The notes beneath the pieces are model-generated. The model was not told where the DNA came from. It searched no databases and was given only the letters and a program-made list of their open reading frames with translations. A DNA stretch of 64,000 nucleotides, taken from the NCBI RefSeq assembly GCF_018860565.1, contig NZ_JAHKPS010000029.1:295411-359410 (forward strand), read 5' to 3'. Within the stretch, counting starts at the first letter, position 1. Every line of letters begins with the position of its first letter. Shown here piece after piece: positions 10,015 to 20,574 of this stretch. A program made the position numbers and the translations under genes. Origin of the DNA: Winogradskyella psychrotolerans. Its GTDB lineage: Bacteria > Bacteroidota > Bacteroidia > Flavobacteriales > Flavobacteriaceae.

Positions 10015-11589
10015 ATGGCAGGAGGAAAACAGTCCGCAAGGCAAAAAATGATTAACTTAATGTATTTGGTATTTATTGCCATGATCGCAATGACCATGTC
10101 AAAAGAAGTACTATCTGCATTTGGGTTAATGAATACTAAATTTGATAATGCTAATGAGTTAGCGGCAGCTTCAAATGAAGGTATCTTAGATCAGTTAGAA
10201 AAAAAGGCTGAAGAAAAACCAGAAGATTTTGCAGTTGTAGCGAGTAAAGCACAACAAATTAGTAAAGTATCTGATGCATTTTACAAATTTATCGAAACTG
10301 TAAAGGAAGAAGATATTGTAAAAAAAGGGGGATACGAAAGAGAAGAGAACGGTGAATTACCTTACGAAGAAATGGATAAGGGAGATAAGCTTGATGAATT
10401 ATGGTTCACAGGTGACCGTTACACTAAGAGAGGTGATGAAATCGTAGCAGCAATAGAAAAGTATAAATCTGATATTAAAGAAATTGTAGGCGACGATGTA
10501 AAATGGTCTAAAGTAATTGAAAGCTTTGAAAAGCGTTTCAGCTTAGAGCCAATCGTTGATAGTGAAGGAGCAAAGAAAAAATGGTTAGATTATCATTTTC
10601 AAGGGTTCCCAGCTATTGCTTCTTACACGAAGTTAACAGCAATGCAAAATGATATTAAAGCGACAGAAACTAATATGTACAACGGTTTCTTAGGAAACTT
10701 AGTAACAGAAGCAGTATCATTAAAGAACTATAAAGCTATCGTTTTAGCTGATAAGTCTGCATTCTTTGCAGGTGAGAAGTTCCAAGGTAGAGTTGTGTTA
10801 GGTAAATACGCTAATGTAACACCAACGAAATTAAATGTGCAAGGTCAAGAAATTGATTTAACAAATGCTATTGATTCTACAGGTGCAGCAAAATTAGACT
10901 TTAACGTAGGTAATGTTGGTGAGCATCAAGTAGAAGGTCAATTTACCTTTATTGAAGATGGTAAGCCATTAGATATTCCAATTATTGGTAACTATGTGGT
11001 TGTTCCAAGACCAAATTCTGCAACAATTTCTGCAGATAAGATGAACGTTGTTTATCGTGGTGTTGCTAACCCAATGACAATATCTTTTGCGGGTGTACCA
11101 GATAATAAAGTAAGTGCTAGCGGAGCAGGTTTATCTAAAGGTTCTGGTACTGGTAAATATGTAATGAATCCAGGAACAGGTAGAGAAGTAACCATTAATG
11201 TTTCTGCTACTTTAGACGATGGTTCTAAGGCTAGCGACAAGAAGACATTTAGAATTAAAGATATACCTAAACCTACAGGTACAATTTCTGGTAAAGATGG
11301 TATTGCAAAATTACCTAAGCGTAACATAGAAATTGGAACAGTTGGTGCTAAATTGGATGATTTCGTATTCGATTTACCAATTAGTGTAACATCGTTTAAA
11401 ATAAAAGTTCCTGGACAACCTACAGTATTGGTTGCTGGTACTAAAATGAATAGCCAAGCAAAATCAGCTATTAATAGAGCTCGTAAAGGTGATGTAATAA
11501 CTATTTTTGAGATTAAAGCTAAGATTACAGGTAATTCTAGTTATAACTTAAAAGGTGTTTCTCCTGTAGCGGTTGAAGTAACAAACTAA
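10015..11589 (+). CDS. gldM: gliding motility/T9SS motor protein GldM
   Basis: 524 residues with a single N-terminal transmembrane helix (MINLMYLVFIAMIAMTMSKE) that enters the GldL pentamer, followed by a long periplasmic region. The first periplasmic part is helical; the C-terminal two-thirds is beta-rich, with repeated Ig-like domains as in solved GldM/PorM structures. It transmits motor motion to the GldK/GldN ring. Length and placement are canonical. Confidence 0.96.
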   Translation: MAGGKQSARQKMINLMYLVFIAMIAMTMSKEVLSAFGLMNTKFDNANELAAASNEGILDQLEKKAEEKPEDFAVVASKAQQISKVSDAFYKFIETVKEEDIVKKGGYEREENGELPYEEMDKGDKLDELWFTGDRYTKRGDEIVAAIEKYKSDIKEIVGDDVKWSKVIESFEKRFSLEPIVDSEGAKKKWLDYHFQGFPAIASYTKLTAMQNDIKATETNMYNGFLGNLVTEAVSLKNYKAIVLADKSAFFAGEKFQGRVVLGKYANVTPTKLNVQGQEIDLTNAIDSTGAAKLDFNVGNVGEHQVEGQFTFIEDGKPLDIPIIGNYVVVPRPNSATISADKMNVVYRGVANPMTISFAGVPDNKVSASGAGLSKGSGTGKYVMNPGTGREVTINVSATLDDGSKASDKKTFRIKDIPKPTGTISGKDGIAKLPKRNIEIGTVGAKLDDFVFDLPISVTSFKIKVPGQPTVLVAGTKMNSQAKSAINRARKGDVITIFEIKAKITGNSSYNLKGVSPVAVEVTN

Positions 11590-11658
11590 TCAATAGTTGA
11601 TTGTGATAATTAACGTTATCATTTGATAAGAAAATCCCAAATTATAATAAAAGATAAG

Positions 11659-12570
11659 ATGAATTTAAAAAGCTTTTTATGTATAGGATTAGGTGTTTTA
11701 GCCGCAAACAGTATGTTTGCTCAAGCTAATATCCTAAATGCAAAAATACCAGAAGAAGTTGGTATGAAAACTGAAGCGCAGTTACTTCTAGATAACGACA
11801 AGCCTTTAGAGTATGGATATGTTGGTGATAGAGATATCTTATTTTCTAAAATGACTTGGGAAAAGATAGTTTTAGATGAACGTGCTAATTTCCCTTTATA
11901 CTTTCCTACTGAAAGCAATTTAGGAGACGATAGAAAATCATTATATATGGTGTTAATGGAAAACATCAATAATGGTACTATACCAAAGGTGTACGCCGAT
12001 TCATATTTTACTGAAGAACGTACTATGGAAGATTTAGCGCCTTCATTAAAAAAGGAAGAAATTCAAGATGAAGGAATCGAATGGATGAATCAAGAAGGTG
12101 TTTCTGATACCTCTCTTGTACCTGAAGAGTATGTTATTCGTCGTGAGATAGGACCTGCAGATATTAATTCTTATCTCGTTAAAGGACTTTGGTACTTTGA
12201 TAAGCGTCAAGGTGAATTAAAATATCGTATCTTAGGTATTGCACCTGCAGCACCAGATGTTAACTTTATTGATTCTGATGATGAAGCTAATAAAGAACCA
12301 ATTGGTTTATTTTGGATCTTTTATCCTGAATTAAGAGATATTCTTCATGAGGCTAAGGCTTTCAATAATAAGAATAGTGCTGTACCACTTTCATTTGATC
12401 ACATATTAAATAGCAGACGTTTTAGTTCAGTTATTTATAAAGAAGAAAATGTTTATGGTGATAGAGAAGTAAAAGATTACGTTGCAGAAAATGCATTAAT
12501 GCAGCTTTTAGAATCAGAACGTATCAAAGATAAGATTAGAAACTTTGAACAAGATATGTGGAGTTACTAG
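11659..12570 (+). CDS. gldN: gliding motility/T9SS periplasmic protein GldN
   Basis: 303 residues from the ATG at 11659, which begins a clean Sec signal peptide (MNLKSFLCIGLGVLAANSMFAQ); an upstream in-frame TTG at 11623 is not credible. GldN binds GldK to form the periplasmic ring required for secretion and gliding. The sequence has the family's acidic, Tyr/Trp-rich composition, with GLFWIFYPELRDILHEA near the C-terminal half. It is the last gene of the operon; the terminator follows within 25 bp. Confidence 0.94.
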   Translation: MNLKSFLCIGLGVLAANSMFAQANILNAKIPEEVGMKTEAQLLLDNDKPLEYGYVGDRDILFSKMTWEKIVLDERANFPLYFPTESNLGDDRKSLYMVLMENINNGTIPKVYADSYFTEERTMEDLAPSLKKEEIQDEGIEWMNQEGVSDTSLVPEEYVIRREIGPADINSYLVKGLWYFDKRQGELKYRILGIAPAAPDVNFIDSDDEANKEPIGLFWIFYPELRDILHEAKAFNNKNSAVPLSFDHILNSRRFSSVIYKEENVYGDREVKDYVAENALMQLLESERIKDKIRNFEQDMWSY

Positions 12571-12592
12571 TTAACTTAACATAAAATAATAT

Positions 12593-12625
12593 AAACGCTC
12601 ACTTTTTAAGTGAGCGTTTTTTTTT
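12593..12625 (+). terminator. rho-independent terminator of gldKLMN
   Basis: Perfect 12-bp stem AAACGCTCACTT / AAGTGAGCGTTT with a TTT loop, followed by a run of nine T. Confidence 0.93.
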
Positions 12626-12689
12626 GCAATCAATATTTTATCTGTCTTCCTAAGGCTTTTAGAGTCTATATTTATTTACTTTTGCTGTA

Positions 12690-13733
12690 ATGAAAGACGT
12701 AGATTATATCATTGTAGGATGCGGATTGGCAAGCATCTCTTTTTGTGAAGAATTAAGAGCCAATAACAAAACATTTATTGTTTTTGACGATGATTCTCAG
12801 CAATCATCTATAGTAGCGGCAGGATTATATAACCCGGTTATCTTGAAACGATTCTCTGAAGTTTGGATGGCTAAAGAACAACTCGCATTAGCATTGCCTT
12901 TATATGCTAAAATTGAAAATGAACTGAATATAAAAGTAGATTATAAACTTCGTATATTAAGACGATTTACTTCCATTGAAGAGCAGAATAAATGGTTTAC
13001 GGCATCAGACAAGCCTTCTTTAGAACCTTACCTTTCGCTTCAGCTTATTAAAAATAATAATTCTGAAATTGATGCTCCTTATGGCTTTGGTGAAGTCTTA
13101 CATGCAGGTCGTTTAGATACAGAAATGCTTATAACGAGTTACAAAAAACTTCTTAGAGAAGCTAATTGCCTAGAAGAACAATCGTTTATTTATGATAACA
13201 TTCAATTTAATAATGAATCTATTGTATACGAAAATGTAAAGGCAAAGCAAATTGTATTTGCAGAAGGCTTTGGTATAAAACAAAACCCATATTTCAGTAC
13301 AATTCCGCTTACAGGTTCTAAAGGGGAAATACTTACTATTAAAGCACCCGATTTAAAAAATGATTACGCTATAAAAGCTTCGGTATTTATCATTCCTTTA
13401 GGCAATGATTTGTATAACGTAGGCTCTACATATAATAATCTTGATAAAACGAATAGACCAACAGCCTTAGCTAAAGAAGAATTAACTTCAAAATTAAAGA
13501 CATTTATTACATGTGATTTTAAAGTTGTTAATCATATTGCAGGAGTAAGACCTACTGTAAAAGATAGACGACCATTGGTTGGTAGACATCCAAAACACAA
13601 TAATATTTATGTGTTAAATGGCTTAGGAACAAGAGGAGTTATGATTGCGCCTTATGTGGCAGGTAAATTATTTCGATTTATAGAAAACGATGAAAAGTTA
13701 GATGACGCTATTAATATTAAGCGTTTTGAGTAA
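12690..13733 (+). CDS. FAD-dependent oxidoreductase (DAO family)
   Basis: 347 residues. The N-terminal Rossmann FAD motif is DYIIVGCGLASISFCEEL (GxGxxx pattern), with an acidic residue ending the second strand (FIVFDDD). The C-terminal part has AGVRPTVKDRRPLVGRHP and NGLGTRGVMIAPYVAGKL, the FAD-closing segment of glycine/D-amino-acid oxidase-type enzymes. The substrate cannot be told from sequence. It stands alone between the gld terminator and a reverse-strand gene whose stop codon abuts its own. Confidence 0.85.
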   Translation: MKDVDYIIVGCGLASISFCEELRANNKTFIVFDDDSQQSSIVAAGLYNPVILKRFSEVWMAKEQLALALPLYAKIENELNIKVDYKLRILRRFTSIEEQNKWFTASDKPSLEPYLSLQLIKNNNSEIDAPYGFGEVLHAGRLDTEMLITSYKKLLREANCLEEQSFIYDNIQFNNESIVYENVKAKQIVFAEGFGIKQNPYFSTIPLTGSKGEILTIKAPDLKNDYAIKASVFIIPLGNDLYNVGSTYNNLDKTNRPTALAKEELTSKLKTFITCDFKVVNHIAGVRPTVKDRRPLVGRHPKHNNIYVLNGLGTRGVMIAPYVAGKLFRFIENDEKLDDAINIKRFE

Positions 13734-14141
13734 TTAATGTTGTTTTGATTCTGTAGTCGATTTTTTTACCAATTCTTTGTCGTAACTCATAAAAAGATTA
13801 ATCCAGATATTACGAGAGAGACGCATAATTACAGGCATAAATGCAATTAGTGTAACAACAATAGCTATAAAAGCAATCGTTAAAGAAAATCCTAATATAT
13901 TATAACTAATAATAAATGCTGCTACGGCAAAAGCAATACCAACAGCATAGCTTACATACATTGAGCCATAGAAAAAAGAGGGCTCTATTTGATATTTAGT
14001 CTTACAATGCGAGCAAGTTTCTCGCATTTTTATAACTTCCGAAAGCACATAAGGGTTTTTATTCTGGTACATGGATTCTTGGTGACATTTTGGACATACA
14101 CCAAAAAGAATACTATAAAGTTTCATTCCTTTTCTAATCAT
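13734..14141 (-). CDS. DUF983 family membrane protein
   Basis: 135 residues from the ATG at 14141, chosen over a longer frame start at 14246 because the family begins with MIRKGMKLYSILFGVCPKC. Two CxxC pairs (CPKC near residue 16 and CSHC near residue 44) form a zinc-ribbon-like N-terminal part, followed by SFFYGSMYVSYAVG and two transmembrane helices. This is the signature of DUF983, common in Bacteroidota and Alphaproteobacteria. Function unknown. It is divergent from the ABC-F gene across 112 bp. Confidence 0.88.
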   Translation of the reverse strand: MIRKGMKLYSILFGVCPKCHQESMYQNKNPYVLSEVIKMRETCSHCKTKYQIEPSFFYGSMYVSYAVGIAFAVAAFIISYNILGFSLTIAFIAIVVTLIAFMPVIMRLSRNIWINLFMSYDKELVKKSTTESKQH

Positions 14142-14253
14142 AACTAAAACCTTTACTTTTGCGTTTTCTAAGACAATGCTAAGATAAAATAATATAACTG
14201 AAGCATTGTAACAATTGTAACTCAAAATCGCAATTGTATTATTCAAAAAACTT

Positions 14254-16164
14254 ATGCTAAATATCCATAATCTTTCTATATCATTTCAAGGAGAATACCT
14301 TTTTGAAGAAATTACATTTAAACTCGGTCTTGGAGATCGTATTGGTTTAATTGGTAAAAATGGAGCAGGTAAATCTACTATGCTTCGAATTTTGTCAAAA
14401 GAACAAGAAGCTGATTCTGGTCAAATTGCAGCAGATAAGGATATGAAAATCGGGTTTTTAAAGCAAGATATTGACTTCGATTTAGGTAAAACAGTATTAG
14501 AAGAATCCTATCAAGCATTTAAAGAGATTAAAAAATGTGAAGCGCAGCTTGAAGAAATTAACACGCAATTAGCTGAGCGCACAGATTACGAAAGTGAATC
14601 CTATCATCAATTAATGGTTGATTTGAATGATGTTCAGCATCAATACGAAATTTTAGGAGGTTACAATTACCAAGGAGAGACAGAGAAAATTCTTCAAGGA
14701 TTAGGTTTTAAACGTGAAGATTTTAATAAACTAACAGATACATTCTCCGGTGGTTGGAGAATGCGAATTGAATTAGCAAAACTTCTACTTCAAAATAATG
14801 ACTTATTACTTTTAGATGAGCCTACTAACCACTTGGATATTGAGTCTATTATTTGGTTAGAAAACTTTTTAAAAGGTTATAGTGGTGCTGTAGTCATTGT
14901 ATCTCACGATAAAATGTTTTTAGACAATGTTACCAATCGTACCATTGAAATTTCATTAGGTAGAATCTACGATTACAATAAGCCTTACACCAAATTTTTA
15001 GCTTTGCGTAAGGAAATGAAGGTTCAGCAATTAGCAGCTCAAAAAAATCAAGAGAAGAAGATTGAACAAACCGAAAAGCTTATTGAAAAGTTTAGAGCTA
15101 AAGCATCTAAGGCGACAATGGCGCAATCGCTGATTAAAAAATTAGATAAGATTGATCGTATTGAAGTTGATGAAGATGATAACAGTGTAATGTCCTTAAA
15201 TTTTCCAGTTTCTATTACACCAGGAAAAGTGGTTGTAGAATTAGAAAATGTGTCTAAACGTTATGGCGATTTACAAGTATTGCATAATGTAAATTTAGCA
15301 GTGCCACGTGATATTAAAACCGCATTTGTTGGGCAAAATGGACAAGGGAAATCAACTTTAGCAAAAATTATTGTTGGAGAACTTGAACACGAAGGTAAAC
15401 TAACTTTAGGGCATAACGTTCAAATTGGTTATTTCGCACAAAATCAAGCAGAGTATTTAGACGGAAATAAAACGGTTTTAGACACCATGATTGATGCGGC
15501 AAATGAAACCAATAGAAGTAAAGTTAGAGATATTTTAGGGTCTTTCTTGTTTAGAGGAGAAGAAGCAGAAAAATATGTAAGAGTCCTTTCTGGTGGAGAG
15601 CGAAATCGCTTGGCTTTAGCTAAGCTATTATTGCAGCCACTAAATGTGCTTATTATGGATGAGCCTACGAATCACTTAGATATTAAATCTAAAAACGTAT
15701 TAAAAGAAGCGTTGACAAAGTTTGAAGGCACCTTAATATTAGTCTCCCACGATAGAGATTTTCTTCAAGGTTTGACGGATACTGTTTACGAATTTAAAGA
15801 TCAAAATATAAAAGAATATCTAGGCGATATTGATTTTTATTTAGAACAACGTAATCTTGAAAACTTAAGAGAAGCTGAAAAGAGAACTGTAGTAGAAGAC
15901 AAACCAAAGGAAAGCAATAAGAAAAGTTACGAAGATCAGAAAAAATTAAAATCGTTAAATAATAGGTTGAGCAATATTGAATCTAAAATCAATCAGCTAG
16001 AAAAAGATATTAAAGCTGATGATGTAAAATTGGCAACAGATTATGATAATACAGCTTCAGATCCTAAATTTTTTGATGAATATCAAGCAAAGAAAAAGGC
16101 TTTAGAGAAATTAATGAGCGACTGGGAAGCGGTTCAGTTTGAGCTCGATGAGATTTCTAGTTAA
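14254..16164 (+). CDS. ABC-F family ATPase (Uup/ABCF3-like)
   Basis: 636 residues with two fused ABC domains and no membrane segment. Walker A motifs are GKNGAGKST (about residue 34) and GQNGQGKST (about 360). Signature motifs are FSGGW and LSGGE. Walker B motifs are LLLLDEPTNHLDIES and VLIMDEPTNHLDIKS. The linker between the domains is the charged P-site-tRNA-interaction helix pair, and the C-terminus is a predicted coiled coil as in Uup. ABC-F proteins act on ribosomes, adjusting translation or resolving stalls. The exact subfamily is not certain. Confidence 0.92.
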   Translation: MLNIHNLSISFQGEYLFEEITFKLGLGDRIGLIGKNGAGKSTMLRILSKEQEADSGQIAADKDMKIGFLKQDIDFDLGKTVLEESYQAFKEIKKCEAQLEEINTQLAERTDYESESYHQLMVDLNDVQHQYEILGGYNYQGETEKILQGLGFKREDFNKLTDTFSGGWRMRIELAKLLLQNNDLLLLDEPTNHLDIESIIWLENFLKGYSGAVVIVSHDKMFLDNVTNRTIEISLGRIYDYNKPYTKFLALRKEMKVQQLAAQKNQEKKIEQTEKLIEKFRAKASKATMAQSLIKKLDKIDRIEVDEDDNSVMSLNFPVSITPGKVVVELENVSKRYGDLQVLHNVNLAVPRDIKTAFVGQNGQGKSTLAKIIVGELEHEGKLTLGHNVQIGYFAQNQAEYLDGNKTVLDTMIDAANETNRSKVRDILGSFLFRGEEAEKYVRVLSGGERNRLALAKLLLQPLNVLIMDEPTNHLDIKSKNVLKEALTKFEGTLILVSHDRDFLQGLTDTVYEFKDQNIKEYLGDIDFYLEQRNLENLREAEKRTVVEDKPKESNKKSYEDQKKLKSLNNRLSNIESKINQLEKDIKADDVKLATDYDNTASDPKFFDEYQAKKKALEKLMSDWEAVQFELDEISS

Positions 16165-16204
16165 TAATTAAGATTTTTTTAACGGCTTCACTTAGCTATA
16201 AAGT

Positions 16205-16212
16205 TAGCTTTG
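16205..16212 (+). promoter_or_regulatory. -7 element of the RND operon
   Basis: TAGCTTTG matches TAnnTTTG exactly, 25 bp before the adaptor ATG at 16238. No good TTG -33 element is visible at the right distance. Confidence 0.45.
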
Positions 16213-16237
16213 TAAATTATTGACGACCAACGAGCTT

Positions 16238-17377
16238 ATGTTAAGAAAAATTATTTTATCCGTTTTAGGAGTTGCATTAATAATAGGTGCAATTATTTAT
16301 GCTAATTATCTTATAGATAACAAACACAAACCAAAACCTGTTATACCTAAAGTGGTTAAAACGGTTCTTGTAGACACTGTTAAAAATACAACAGTACCTA
16401 TTGTGATTACAGCGAATGGAAATCTTACTGCTTTGCAACGTGTTGAGTTGTATTCTGAAGTTCAAGGATTATTTAAAATAGGTTCAAAGCTTTTTAAACC
16501 AGGTCAGAAATTCAATAAAGGAGAAACATTAATTCGTATAGATGCCTCAGAATACTACGCGAGTGTTCAATCTGCTAAAAGTACTTTATATAATAGTATT
16601 GCTGCTATAATGCCAGATTTGCGTTTAGATTTTTCAGATGTATTTCAAAAATGGCAAACGTATTTAAATAGCTTTGATTTAAATAAAACAACACCAAAAC
16701 TTCCAGAAATCTCTAACGAAAAAGAAAATTACTTTATAACAGGTAGAGGTATTGTGAGTGCGTATTATAATGTTAAAAACCTAGAACAGCGTTTAACAAA
16801 ATACAGAATTACAGCACCATTTTCAGGGATATTAACCGAAGCCTTAGTTACTGAAGGTACCTTAGTGCGAAATGGCCAGAAATTAGGAGAATTTATTAAC
16901 CCTTCAGTTTACGAAATGGAAGTGGCTATTAGTAAATCTTTTGCCGATGTTTTAAAAGAAGGCGAAGACGTTACACTTACCAGTTTAGATAATAGTAAAA
17001 CTTATAAAGGTAAAGTTTCTAGAGTTAATGGAAGTATAGATGCAACTACACAAACTATAACGGCTTATATCGAAGTTAAACATTCAGACCTTAAAGAAGG
17101 TATGTATCTTGAAGCAAATTTGAATGCTGAAAAGGTTGAGAATGCTATAGAAATTGACAGAAACTTGTTGTTAGATAGTCAAGAAATATATGTGGTTAAC
17201 GATAGTTTACTTGATGTAATAGCAGTGAAACCAGTACACTTTTCTAATGCAAAAGTTATTTTAAAGGATGTGCCAAATGGGACTATAATTTTAAGAAAAC
17301 CTGTGCCTGGTGCTTATGCCGGAATGCATGTTAAAGCAGCAAAAGGCAATACTGTAACTTCTGATTCTATTCAATAA
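16238..17377 (+). CDS. RND efflux periplasmic adaptor subunit
   Basis: 379 residues from the ATG at 16238, giving an N-terminal membrane anchor (MLRKIILSVLGVALIIGAIIY) before the periplasmic part; an in-frame TTG at 16220 is less likely. Domain order is that of HlyD/AcrA membrane-fusion proteins: barrel-sandwich (VELYSEVQGLF), hairpin, second half of the lipoyl domain (YRITAPFSGILTEALV), then beta-barrel and membrane-proximal domains. Its stop codon overlaps the next start by 1 bp (TAATG), so translation is coupled to the pump gene. Confidence 0.92.
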   Translation: MLRKIILSVLGVALIIGAIIYANYLIDNKHKPKPVIPKVVKTVLVDTVKNTTVPIVITANGNLTALQRVELYSEVQGLFKIGSKLFKPGQKFNKGETLIRIDASEYYASVQSAKSTLYNSIAAIMPDLRLDFSDVFQKWQTYLNSFDLNKTTPKLPEISNEKENYFITGRGIVSAYYNVKNLEQRLTKYRITAPFSGILTEALVTEGTLVRNGQKLGEFINPSVYEMEVAISKSFADVLKEGEDVTLTSLDNSKTYKGKVSRVNGSIDATTQTITAYIEVKHSDLKEGMYLEANLNAEKVENAIEIDRNLLLDSQEIYVVNDSLLDVIAVKPVHFSNAKVILKDVPNGTIILRKPVPGAYAGMHVKAAKGNTVTSDSIQ

Positions 17378-20300
17378 TGAGAAAATTAATTGAATATTTT
17401 ATAAGGTATCATGTTGCAGTAAATATTTTTATTATAGCATTTATTGTCTTTGGTACTATTGGCGCTTTATCTTTAAAATCGTCATTCTTTCCGCTTACAG
17501 AGTCTAAAATTATCAATATTAATATTGCTTACCCCGGTGCTTCGCCTCAAGAAATTGAAGAAGGCATTGTACTTCAAATTGAGGATAACCTAAAAGGACT
17601 TAAAGGGGTTGATTGCGTAACGTCAACATCGCGTGAAAATAGTGGAAGTATTACGGTAGAAATTGAAAAAGGAGAGAGTTTAGACTTTATGCTTCTTGAA
17701 GTGAAGAATGCAGTAGACCGTGTACCATCGTTTCCAACGGGTATGGAGCCGTTAGTAGTTTCTAAGCAAGAAGCAGTGCGAGAAACGATTTCTTTTGCAA
17801 TTAGTGGAAAAGACATTCCTTTAGTAACACTCAATCAATTAGCACGCCAAGTAGAAACAGATTTACGAGCAATTGATGGTATTTCTCAAATTGAAATCTC
17901 AGGATTTCCCGAGGAAGAAATTGAAATAGCCGTTAATGAACTCGATTTATTAGCTTATAACCTTACGTTTAATGAGGTGGCAGCAGCTGTCACTAATGCC
18001 AATATTTTAGTTACTGGTGGTAATGTAAAAACGGTTGCAGAGGAGTATTTAATCAGAGCGAATAACAAACAATATTACGGTAGCGAGCTCTCTAATATTA
18101 TTGTAAGAGCGTCTTCGGACGGAAAAGTAATTCGTTTAAAAGACATTGCGGTCATTAGAGATCGTTTTTCTGAAACACCAAATGCGACCTATTTTAATCA
18201 AGAGTTGGCTGTTAACATTTCGATTACAAGTACTAATAATGAAGATTTAATTACATCAGCAGATAAAATAAATGCCTATATAGAAGAGTACAATCAAAAG
18301 TATACTAATATAAGGTTAGATGTGGTTCGAGATTTATCTGTGACCTTAAAACAAAGAACCCAATTATTAGCGGAAAATGCTATTGTTGGTATGATTCTGG
18401 TTTTAGTGTTTTTATCGATATTTCTAAATACACGTTTGGCATTATGGGTGGCTTTTGGTCTGCCTATTTCATTTTTAGGGATGTTTATATTTGCCGCTCA
18501 ATTTGACGTCACTATTAATGTATTGTCGCTTTTTGGAATGATTATCGTTATTGGTATTTTGGTGGATGATGGTATTGTAATTGCTGAGAACATCTATCAG
18601 CATTACGAAAAAGGAAAAAGTCCAATTCAAGCGGCTATCGATGGTACTATGGAAGTTATTCCGCCTGTGGTATCTGCAATTATTACGACGCTTTTAGCCT
18701 TTTCTTTGTTTTTCTTTTTAGATAGTAGAATCGGTGAGTTTTTTAGTGAAGTTGCCGTTATTGTAATCTTAACATTAGTGGTGTCTTTAGTAGAAGCGCT
18801 AATTATCTTACCAGCTCACTTAGCACATTCTAAAGCGCTAAGAGCTCAGAAGGTTGATGAAAATCCTTCAAAAATAAAACAGTTTTTCTCATTTATGAGA
18901 GCTATTAATAACGGTGGAGATCGGCTAATGTCTTTTTTACGAGATAGGGTGTATACACCTATTTTAAATCGTGTGTTAAAATTTAAATTATTCTCATTAG
19001 GTGTTTTTGTTGCTTTGCTAGTATTAACACTTGGGTCGCTTGGTGGAGGTGTGATAGGTGTTACGATGTTTCCGAGAGTCGCTAGTGATGCTGCCAATAT
19101 AGAACTAGTAATGCCTGCAGGAACGAATGTAAAAATTACTGATTCTATTATTTCTATGATAGAAGAGAAAGCATTTATTGTAAATGAAGAACTAACAGAG
19201 AAATTTCTTAAAGGTACTGGTAAACAATTATTTGAAAATACGATAGTAGAAATTAGTAGTAGTTCTAGTGCGAGATTAAGAATTAATTTATTACCAGGAG
19301 AAGAACGTCCAGACGACATAAAATCAGATTTAGTTACTAATAGATTAGAAGAATTAGTAGGCCCTGTAATAGGTACAGAACGATTAATTTATGGTTCAGG
19401 AGGAAACTTTGGTGGTAGTCCTGTATCAGTTTCTTTATTAAGTAATAATATTGAAGAATTAAAAGCGTCCAAATTAGAGCTTAAAAAGTATCTGGAATCA
19501 AATCCATTACTTAAGGATATTGGTGATAATGATCCTGCTGGTATAAAGGAAATCCGATTAGAGTTAAAAGAAAGTGCCTATTTATTGGGACTTGATTTAA
19601 GAACCGTAATGGCTCAGGTGCGTTCAGGATTTTTTGGTGCGCAAGCACAGCGTTTTCAGCGTGGACAAGATGAAATTAAAGTTTGGGTGCGTTACGATAG
19701 AGAAAATAGAAGTTCTATTAACGATTTAGACGCTATGCGTATTGTAACACCAACAGGCGAACGTGTAACATTAAAAGATATTGCAAGTTACAGTATTGCT
19801 AGAGGTGATGTTGCTATAAATCACCTTGAAGGTAAACGAGAAATACAAGTGTATGCAGATCTAAAAGATCCGAGTACAAGTGCCACAGATATCATGGATG
19901 ATATTAAAACTGTTTTTATACCACAGTTACAATCTAAGCATCCAACTATAAATGCTTCTTATGAGGGACAGAATAGAGAAAAAGATAAATTAGTTGGTTC
20001 TTTAGGTGTAGCAGGTCCTATTATTTTAATATTAATTTATATCACGATTGCATTTACATTTAGAAGTTACTCACAACCGTTTTTACTTCTTTTATTAATT
20101 CCGTTTAGTTTAACAGCTGTAGCTTGGGGACATTGGTTGTTAGATTTTCAAGTTAATATTTTATCCCTTTTAGGGATTATAGCTTTAATTGGTATTATGG
20201 TGAATGATGGTTTAGTTTTAATAGGTAAATTCAATAGCAATCTTAGAGAAGGTATGGCTTTTGACTTGGCATTGTCTGAAGCAGGGAAGTCACGGTTTAG

Positions 20301-20574
20301 AGCTATTTTCTTAACTTCATTAACAACTATTGCTGGTTTAGCACCATTGTTATTAGAGAAAAGTAGACAAGCACAATTTTTAAAGCCTATGGCTATTTCT
20401 ATTTCTTTCGGAATTGCGTATGCAACGGTTTTAACCTTATTGGTTTTGCCATTATTTTTATCATTTAGCAATAGTATTAAACAAGGAGGTAAATGGTTAG
20501 CTACAGGAAATAAGGTGACTAAAGAAGAAGTAGAACGTGCTATAAAAGAACAAAATGAAGCAAATGAACATTAA
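17377..20574 (+). CDS. RND efflux pump, inner-membrane permease
   Basis: 1065 residues, the full length for an AcrB-type pump. It starts with the first transmembrane helix, has a large periplasmic porter domain, and the central helices with the proton-relay pair in VIGILVDDGIVIAENI (TM4). The second repeat has the counterpart LIGIMVNDGLVLIGKFN. Substrate cannot be predicted: export of drugs, bile-like compounds or metabolites are all possible. It overlaps the adaptor gene by 1 bp and the TolC-like gene by about 11-20 bp, forming a tight tripartite operon. Confidence 0.95.
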   Translation: MRKLIEYFIRYHVAVNIFIIAFIVFGTIGALSLKSSFFPLTESKIININIAYPGASPQEIEEGIVLQIEDNLKGLKGVDCVTSTSRENSGSITVEIEKGESLDFMLLEVKNAVDRVPSFPTGMEPLVVSKQEAVRETISFAISGKDIPLVTLNQLARQVETDLRAIDGISQIEISGFPEEEIEIAVNELDLLAYNLTFNEVAAAVTNANILVTGGNVKTVAEEYLIRANNKQYYGSELSNIIVRASSDGKVIRLKDIAVIRDRFSETPNATYFNQELAVNISITSTNNEDLITSADKINAYIEEYNQKYTNIRLDVVRDLSVTLKQRTQLLAENAIVGMILVLVFLSIFLNTRLALWVAFGLPISFLGMFIFAAQFDVTINVLSLFGMIIVIGILVDDGIVIAENIYQHYEKGKSPIQAAIDGTMEVIPPVVSAIITTLLAFSLFFFLDSRIGEFFSEVAVIVILTLVVSLVEALIILPAHLAHSKALRAQKVDENPSKIKQFFSFMRAINNGGDRLMSFLRDRVYTPILNRVLKFKLFSLGVFVALLVLTLGSLGGGVIGVTMFPRVASDAANIELVMPAGTNVKITDSIISMIEEKAFIVNEELTEKFLKGTGKQLFENTIVEISSSSSARLRINLLPGEERPDDIKSDLVTNRLEELVGPVIGTERLIYGSGGNFGGSPVSVSLLSNNIEELKASKLELKKYLESNPLLKDIGDNDPAGIKEIRLELKESAYLLGLDLRTVMAQVRSGFFGAQAQRFQRGQDEIKVWVRYDRENRSSINDLDAMRIVTPTGERVTLKDIASYSIARGDVAINHLEGKREIQVYADLKDPSTSATDIMDDIKTVFIPQLQSKHPTINASYEGQNREKDKLVGSLGVAGPIILILIYITIAFTFRSYSQPFLLLLLIPFSLTAVAWGHWLLDFQVNILSLLGIIALIGIMVNDGLVLIGKFNSNLREGMAFDLALSEAGKSRFRAIFLTSLTTIAGLAPLLLEKSRQAQFLKPMAISISFGIAYATVLTLLVLPLFLSFSNSIKQGGKWLATGNKVTKEEVERAIKEQNEANEH

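Noticed and set aside
13734-14246. Longer DUF983 protein starting at 14246
   Set aside because: The extra 35 residues are unlike the family N-terminus, which begins at the Met encoded at 14141.
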